Assembly: GCF_036289405.1 (NCBI RefSeq)
Contig: NZ_JAYFFI010000010.1
Coordinates: forward strand, 1 to 64,000
DNA length: 64,000 nucleotides
Source of the DNA: Pseudoramibacter faecis
GTDB taxonomy: Bacteria; Bacillota; Clostridia; Eubacteriales; Eubacteriaceae
Reading direction: 5' to 3'
The notes under the pieces are model-generated. The model searched no databases and was not told the DNA's origin. It saw only the letters and a program-made list of their open reading frames with translations. Below are positions 59,553 to 64,000 of this stretch, piece by piece (within the stretch, counting starts at the first letter, position 1; the number at the start of each line of letters is the position of its first letter). Position numbers and translations under genes: made by a program.

Positions 59553-60598
59553 CAGCGGCAGAACGGGCCATCGCGCGGCTTAAAGCTTATGACGGACCGC
59601 CCTTGTCCATCATGGAGGTATGCGGCACCCATACGCACGAGATCTTTCGTCAGGGCATCCGGAGTTTGCTGCCGCCCCAGGTGCGACTGATTTCCGGACC
59701 GGGCTGTCCGGTTTGCGTGACGCCGGTGGATTATATCGATGAGGCGGTGATGCTCGCGCTGGATCTCGGCGCGACGATTTGCACCTTCGGCGACTTGGTG
59801 CGGGTGCCGGGATCAACGATGAGCCTGGCCGATGCCCGGAGGCGGGGCGCACGCATCCAGGTGGTTTATGCCCCCCAGGACGCGGCGGCCTACGCGACGG
59901 CCCATCCCGATGAAGCCGTGGTGTTTCTCGCGGTGGGTTTTGAGACGACGACGCCGGCGGCCTGTCTGGCGGTGCGGGAGGCGGCGGCTTTGGGGCTTAC
60001 AAACTTTTCCCTGCTGACGGCCAACAAAACGATGCCCGGCGCCTACGAGGCGATGAAGGACAGCACCGATCTCTTTTTGTACCCGGGGCATGTGCACGCG
60101 ATCACCGGCACCGGTATCTGCGAGGCGTTGGCTCGCCGGGGCGTCAGCGGGGTGGTGGCCGGCTTCACCCCGGCGGAGCTCGTGACGGCGCTGGCCGTGG
60201 CGCTGAGCCGGGGCGCCCAAGGAGAAGCGTTTTTTGTGAACTGCTATCCCCGGGTGGTGCGCCCGGAGGGCAGTCCGGCGGCGCAAAAGCTCGTGGCTGC
60301 CATGATGGCGCCCTGCGACGCAAGATGGCGGGGCATCGGCGTGATCCCGAATTCGGGACTGCGCCTGAAAGACGCTTTTGCGGATTTTGACGCGCGGAAA
60401 AAATTCGCCTTGCCGGAGATCACCGGCCGGGAAAATCCCGCCTGTCGCTGCGGCGAGGTGCTTCAAGGGAAATGCCTGCCGGGGGACTGCCCGGTGTTTG
60501 GCAAAGGCTGCACGCCGGAGCATCCCGTCGGCGCGTGCATGGTGTCGAGCGAAGGGGCCTGCTCGGCCTATTATCTTTACGGCAGGGATGCGCGATGA
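59549..60598 (+). CDS. hypD: Hydrogenase maturation protein HypD
   Basis: 349 residues, with GTG start overlapping the hypC stop (GTGA). The motifs MEVCGTHTHEIFRQGI, GPGCPVCVTP, TFGDLVRVPG and the C-terminal CRCGEVLQGKCLPGDCPVF region hold the iron site and a 4Fe-4S cluster. HypD and HypC build the Fe(CN)2CO unit. Confidence 0.95.
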   Translation: MTAAERAIARLKAYDGPPLSIMEVCGTHTHEIFRQGIRSLLPPQVRLISGPGCPVCVTPVDYIDEAVMLALDLGATICTFGDLVRVPGSTMSLADARRRGARIQVVYAPQDAAAYATAHPDEAVVFLAVGFETTTPAACLAVREAAALGLTNFSLLTANKTMPGAYEAMKDSTDLFLYPGHVHAITGTGICEALARRGVSGVVAGFTPAELVTALAVALSRGAQGEAFFVNCYPRVVRPEGSPAAQKLVAAMMAPCDARWRGIGVIPNSGLRLKDAFADFDARKKFALPEITGRENPACRCGEVLQGKCLPGDCPVFGKGCTPEHPVGACMVSSEGACSAYYLYGRDAR

Positions 60599-60609
60599 GG
60601 AGGCAATCC

Positions 60610-61626
60610 ATGACAACCATCAACAGTGAAACGGTGACCCTGGCCCACGGGGCCGGCGGCAGGCAGACCGCGGCTTTGATCGAGCGGGTCTTTGCCAAGC
60701 ATTTTGCCAATGCGGATTTTACGGCGGACGACGCGGCGGTGCTGGCGGCGCCCCGGGGCAAAATCGCCATGTCCACCGACGGTTTCGTGGTTTCGCCGGC
60801 GTTTTTTCCCGGCGGGAACATCGGCAAACTTGCGATCTGCGGCACGGTCAACGATTTGGCCTGCATGGGGGCCCGCCCGCGGTATCTCACCTGTTCGTTT
60901 ATCATCGAGGAGGGCTATCCCCTGGCAGAGCTCGAGCGCGTTGCGGCGGCCATGGCCGAAACGGCGGAAGAAGCCCGGGTGCACATTGTCGCCGGGGATA
61001 CCAAGGTAGCCGGAAAGGGCCAGGCCGACGGGGTCTTTATCACGACGGCGGGGGTTGGCGAAATGCTGCCCGGCGCCCATCCGGCGGGGCATCGCGCGGC
61101 ACCCGGCGACGCGATCGTGGTCACCGGGGATGTGGGGCGCCACGGGACGGCCATTCTGCTCGCCCGGGAGGACTTCGGCATCGAGGCGGATATCACTTCG
61201 GACTGCGCCCTCCTTTGGGCGGCGGTGGAAGCGGGGCTTGCGCGGGTGCCGGATATCCATGTGATTCGCGACGCGACCCGGGGCGGCGTGGGCACCGTGC
61301 TTTACGAAATCACCAGGCAAAGCGGCGTCGGCATCCGGCTTTCGGCCGAGGCGGTGCCGGTGGATCCGGCGGTGCGCGGCGTCTGCGGCATGCTCGGCCT
61401 CGAGCCGCTCTATCTCGCCTGCGAGGGCACGATGGTGATGATCTGCCCGAGGGCGGATGCGCCGGCGCTGCTCGATGCCTTGCATCGTGCGCCCCATGCG
61501 GCCGGCGCAGCGATGATCGGCGAGGTGACGGCGGAGAATGCGGGTCGGGTCGTGATGACGACGGACATCGGCACCCAGACCATTCTGCCCGAGCCGGGTA
61601 CAGAGCTTTTGCCCCGGATCTGCTAA
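60610..61626 (+). CDS. hypE: Hydrogenase maturation protein HypE
   Basis: 338 residues of the PurM/ThiL fold, ATP-binding LAHGAGGRQ and DDAAVL at the start, IRDATRGGVGTVLYEI in the middle and the ending PRIC. The end Cys is carbamoylated by HypF and dehydrated to thiocyanate. GAGGAGG precedes the ATG. Together with HypF, C and D it completes cyanide ligand synthesis; HypA and HypB, for nickel insertion, are not seen in the window. Confidence 0.95.
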   Translation: MTTINSETVTLAHGAGGRQTAALIERVFAKHFANADFTADDAAVLAAPRGKIAMSTDGFVVSPAFFPGGNIGKLAICGTVNDLACMGARPRYLTCSFIIEEGYPLAELERVAAAMAETAEEARVHIVAGDTKVAGKGQADGVFITTAGVGEMLPGAHPAGHRAAPGDAIVVTGDVGRHGTAILLAREDFGIEADITSDCALLWAAVEAGLARVPDIHVIRDATRGGVGTVLYEITRQSGVGIRLSAEAVPVDPAVRGVCGMLGLEPLYLACEGTMVMICPRADAPALLDALHRAPHAAGAAMIGEVTAENAGRVVMTTDIGTQTILPEPGTELLPRIC

Positions 61627-61704
61627 TCAAGAAGCGAAGCGCCACGGCTTGCAGATGCATCGGCGGCGCGCCGGAGCGACGAAGAAAAATAAAAGGAGAG
61701 CGAC

Positions 61705-61971
61705 ATGAAAACACGGGTAGCAGTCATCGCGATTATCGTGGATGACAACGCGGCGTCCGCCGCGATCAATCGGCTGCTGCACGAGGCAGCGGATTTTGTG
61801 GTCGGGCGGATGGGCATTCCCTACCGGGAAAAGGGTATCAATATCATCAGCGTGGCGGTGGACGCGCCCCAGGAAGTGATCAGCGCGCTGTCGGGCAAGA
61901 TCGGGCGGCTGCCCGGCGTCAGCGTCAAAACGGCTTATTCCGGCGTCACGACGGAGGCGGCCGATGATTAA
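61705..61971 (+). CDS. TM1266-family (iron-only hydrogenase system) regulator
   Basis: 88 residues with a ferredoxin-like fold. It matches the small TM1266 family through VAVIAIIVDDNAASAAINRLL and the glycine-rich GRMGIPYREKGINIISV and VVDAPQEVISALSGKIGRLPGV-type strands; such proteins usually stand beside [FeFe]-hydrogenase maturation genes (hydEFG). Here it lies between hypE and a second NifH-like gene, overlapping that by eight bases. AAAGGAGAG precedes the ATG. Confidence 0.85.
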   Translation: MKTRVAVIAIIVDDNAASAAINRLLHEAADFVVGRMGIPYREKGINIISVAVDAPQEVISALSGKIGRLPGVSVKTAYSGVTTEAADD

Positions 61972-62731
61972 GCTCGCGTTTTACGGCAAGGGAGGTATCG
62001 GCAAATCGACGACGGTGTCCAACGTCGCGCTGGCCATGGCCCGGCGGGGGCTTACCGTGATGCAGATCGGCTGCGACCCGAAGGCCGATTCGACCCGAGG
62101 GCTTTGCGGCGGGGCGCCGCCGGCGAGCGTGATGGATTTGATTCGTGCCCGCGGCGACGATTTTGCGCTGACCGACGCGGTGAAGGTTGGTGTCGGCGGG
62201 GTGATCTGCGCCGAGGCCGGCGGTCCGCTGCCGGGGCTTGGCTGCGCGGGGCGCGGGGTGATCACCGCCCTCGAGACGCTGGCCGAAAAGGGTATTTACG
62301 AGACAGTTCAGCCGGATGTGGTGCTCTTTGACGTGCTGGGGGATGTGGTTTGCGGCGGGTTTGCCCTGCCCATGCGCCGGGGCTACGCCCAGAAGGTGTA
62401 TATTTTGACCTCCGGCGAAAACATGGCCATTTATGCGGCGGCCAATATCGCCGCGGCCGTCGCGGGTTTTAAAAACCGGGGCTATGCGAGTCTCGGCGGG
62501 CTGATTCTCAATCGGCGGGACGTGACCCGGGAGGACGAGAAAGTGGCCGAGCTCGCCCGGGATTTCGACACACGCATCGTGGGCGATCTGCCTCGGGACG
62601 CCCGGGTGCCCGCGGCGGAGGAAGCCGGGCAGATGGTGCTCGAGGCCTATCCTCAGGCGCCGGTTTCGGCGGCCTACCGCGCGCTGGCGGCAGTCCTTTG
62701 CGCTGAAAACGGATTGGAGACGCGATGCTAA
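61964..62731 (+). CDS. Nitrogenase Fe-protein-like ATPase (NifH superfamily), copy 2
   Basis: 255 residues with all landmarks: GKGGIGKST, IGCDPKADSTRG, GGPLPGLGCAGRG and VLGDVVCGGFALP, so it can carry the bridging 4Fe-4S cluster. It shares with copy 1 a 42-base stretch without a single difference (54214-54255 and 62324-62365), a sign of duplication or gene conversion. It overlaps the TM1266 gene and the next gene, so it belongs to the same operon. It presumably serves the component-1-like protein encoded next. Confidence 0.9.
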   Translation: MIKLAFYGKGGIGKSTTVSNVALAMARRGLTVMQIGCDPKADSTRGLCGGAPPASVMDLIRARGDDFALTDAVKVGVGGVICAEAGGPLPGLGCAGRGVITALETLAEKGIYETVQPDVVLFDVLGDVVCGGFALPMRRGYAQKVYILTSGENMAIYAAANIAAAVAGFKNRGYASLGGLILNRRDVTREDEKVAELARDFDTRIVGDLPRDARVPAAEEAGQMVLEAYPQAPVSAAYRALAAVLCAENGLETRC

Positions 62732-64000
62732 CACGACTCACCCATAACCGAAGCACGGACCGGGCGGCGGTCGCCATCGGCGAGGCCGATTTCCCCGCGC
62801 CCTTTGCCCACGGCCTGGAATACAACGCGCCGGTGCACGGCAATTGGAACATCGTCCACACGGGGATGCTCGTGCCGGAGAGCCACCAGATTTACATCTG
62901 CGCGCAAAACTGCATGCGGGGTGTCGCGATGACGGCGGCGGAGATGAACGCGGCCGATCGTTTCTCGATGGTCGTTCTGGAAGAGCACGACCTTTACGAC
63001 GGCGATCTCTTTGAGATCACCTGCGAGGGCATCGCCGATGCGATTAAAAAAATGCCGGCGCCGCCCCGGGCAGTGCTCGTTTTTCCCGTGTGCCTGCATC
63101 ATTTTATGGGCACGGACATGGCGGCGGTGTATCGCGAGCTCGAGCGCCGTTTTCCCGGGATTGATTTTATCCGCTGCTGGATGGATCCGATCATGCAAAA
63201 GACGGGGCTCACGCCGGAACAAAAGCAGCGAAAAGCGCTTTACGACCCGCTGGAAGCGCTGCCCCCGGATCCCCGGGCGGTGAACCTGCTCGGGGGCAAT
63301 CTCGCGGCGGATCCCGAGGGCAATGATATCGCGCGGCTGCTGGCGCAAAATCATTTTGCGCTGCGGGAGCTGGCGACCTGCGAAAGCTATGGCGATTTTC
63401 TGGCCATGGGCGAGGGCGCGCTGGAACTTTGCGCCACGCCCTTCGGCGATTACGGCGCGAAGCAGCTGGCCCGACGTCTAAAACGGCCCTACCTTTGGTT
63501 GCCCTGCAGCTGGCAGTTTGATCGGATCGCGGCGGATCGAAAGCGGCTGTGCGACGCGCTGGGCATTGCCGACGCGGCCGTTGCGGCCGACCGCGCGGCG
63601 GCATCGGCGGCTTTGCGAAGGCTTACGGCCACGCTGAGCGACACGCCGGTAGCCATCGACGCCATGGTGGTGTTTGAACCTTTGGGGCTGGCGCAGCTAC
63701 TCATCGAGCACGGCGTGAACGTCGTGCGGGTGTATCTGGACGCTGTGGCGGCGAACGAGCGGCCGGCCTTCGACTGGCTGCGCGCCCACGCGCCGGGGCT
63801 GACCTTGGTGGCGACCATCCGGCCGGAAATGCGCATCGCGCGCCGAGGCGGCGGCCTGCGGCCGGCGGGGAAAATCTTGGCCGTCGGACCCAAGGCGGCC
63901 TATTTTGAAGACACGGCCTATTTTGTCAACACGGTCGACAACGGCGGGCTCTGGGGCTACGCGGGCATTGCTGCGCTGGCAAGACAGATGGGCGAGGCCC
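62725..64000 (+). CDS. Nitrogenase component-1-like protein C (runs off the right edge)
   Basis: At least 425 residues, cut by the window end. Cysteines in the expected places are Cys59 and Cys63 in YICAQNCMRG and Cys123 in VFPVCLHHFMGTD. The VFPVCL-x3-MGTD motif stands at the P-cluster Cys and IGDD position of NifD. It overlaps the upstream NifH-like gene by seven bases. The partner, if any, lies beyond the window. Confidence 0.75.
   Translation, partial: MLTRLTHNRSTDRAAVAIGEADFPAPFAHGLEYNAPVHGNWNIVHTGMLVPESHQIYICAQNCMRGVAMTAAEMNAADRFSMVVLEEHDLYDGDLFEITCEGIADAIKKMPAPPRAVLVFPVCLHHFMGTDMAAVYRELERRFPGIDFIRCWMDPIMQKTGLTPEQKQRKALYDPLEALPPDPRAVNLLGGNLAADPEGNDIARLLAQNHFALRELATCESYGDFLAMGEGALELCATPFGDYGAKQLARRLKRPYLWLPCSWQFDRIAADRKRLCDALGIADAAVAADRAAASAALRRLTATLSDTPVAIDAMVVFEPLGLAQLLIEHGVNVVRVYLDAVAANERPAFDWLRAHAPGLTLVATIRPEMRIARRGGGLRPAGKILAVGPKAAYFEDTAYFVNTVDNGGLWGYAGIAALARQMGEA

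Noticed and set aside
53854..64000. The cluster as a nitrogen-fixation operon
   Set aside because: NifB, NifE/N and the FeMo-cofactor ligands of NifD were not found, one component-1 protein lacks a P-cluster Cys, and the Fe proteins are short.
1..64000. CRISPR array, prophage or integrase region
   Set aside because: No regularly spaced repeats, phage genes, integrase or intact transposase were seen anywhere in the window.

Overview
The window looks like a GC-rich anaerobic Firmicute of the class Clostridia, probably near the Eubacteriaceae (a Pseudoramibacter-like genus is only a guess). The reasons are gene content and control style: a type III glutamine synthetase, the AsrABC dissimilatory sulfite reductase, a T-box tryptophan operon, a TPP riboswitch on a Thi4 thiazole synthase, YtrA-type GntR control, strong AGGAGG ribosome binding sites and TTGACA-17-TATAAT promoters.

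Left end (0-10.3 kb): a nitrogen-assimilation island in ruins. The start of glnN lies at the edge. It is followed by wrecks of a modular glutamate synthase (amidotransferase, ferredoxin, FAD oxidoreductase, GXGXG domain), a type I glutamine synthetase tail and an ANTAR antiterminator, with stops, frameshifts and deletions. Intact genes follow: a class II amidotransferase, a ferritin-like di-iron protein, a GntR/ABC transporter operon and two DUF975 membrane proteins. A second scar fuses the remains of pstS to the tail of a PhoR-like kinase.

Middle (10.4-35.7 kb): asrABC; a DNA-entry nuclease pair; a hydantoinase-like protein; promoter, TPP riboswitch and thi4; tRNA-Lys(CTT); cstA; a MoxR ATPase/VWA operon with two unfamiliar partners; a 2-hydroxyacid dehydrogenase; a MATE exporter; an orphan EutP GTPase; an EamA/LysR pair; a TMEM175-like channel and an MBL-fold hydrolase.

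35.1-53.4 kb: a complete F1Fo ATP synthase operon (atpBEFHAGDC) whose c subunit has H+-type rather than Na+-type residues, preceded by a DUF2798 gene with its own attenuator-like leader. Then come a P-type ATPase, a nicotinamidase-like hydrolase, a T-box-controlled trpDCFBA operon lacking trpE and trpG, an AIM24-like protein, a ferredoxin-fused aldo/keto reductase and a VTT membrane protein.

53.5-64 kb (right edge) holds the most unusual system: one long, tightly overlapping operon behind a consensus promoter and a ~310-nt leader. Its order is nitrogenase Fe-protein-like (NifH) gene, two nitrogenase component-1-like genes, hypF, hypC, hypD, hypE, a TM1266-family regulator, a second NifH-like gene and another component-1-like gene cut by the window end. 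No nifEN, nifB or hydrogenase structural gene is visible. The layout suggests a reductase or cofactor-building machine that couples nitrogenase-type electron delivery to Fe(CN)2CO synthesis. That function is inferred; the gene identities are well supported.
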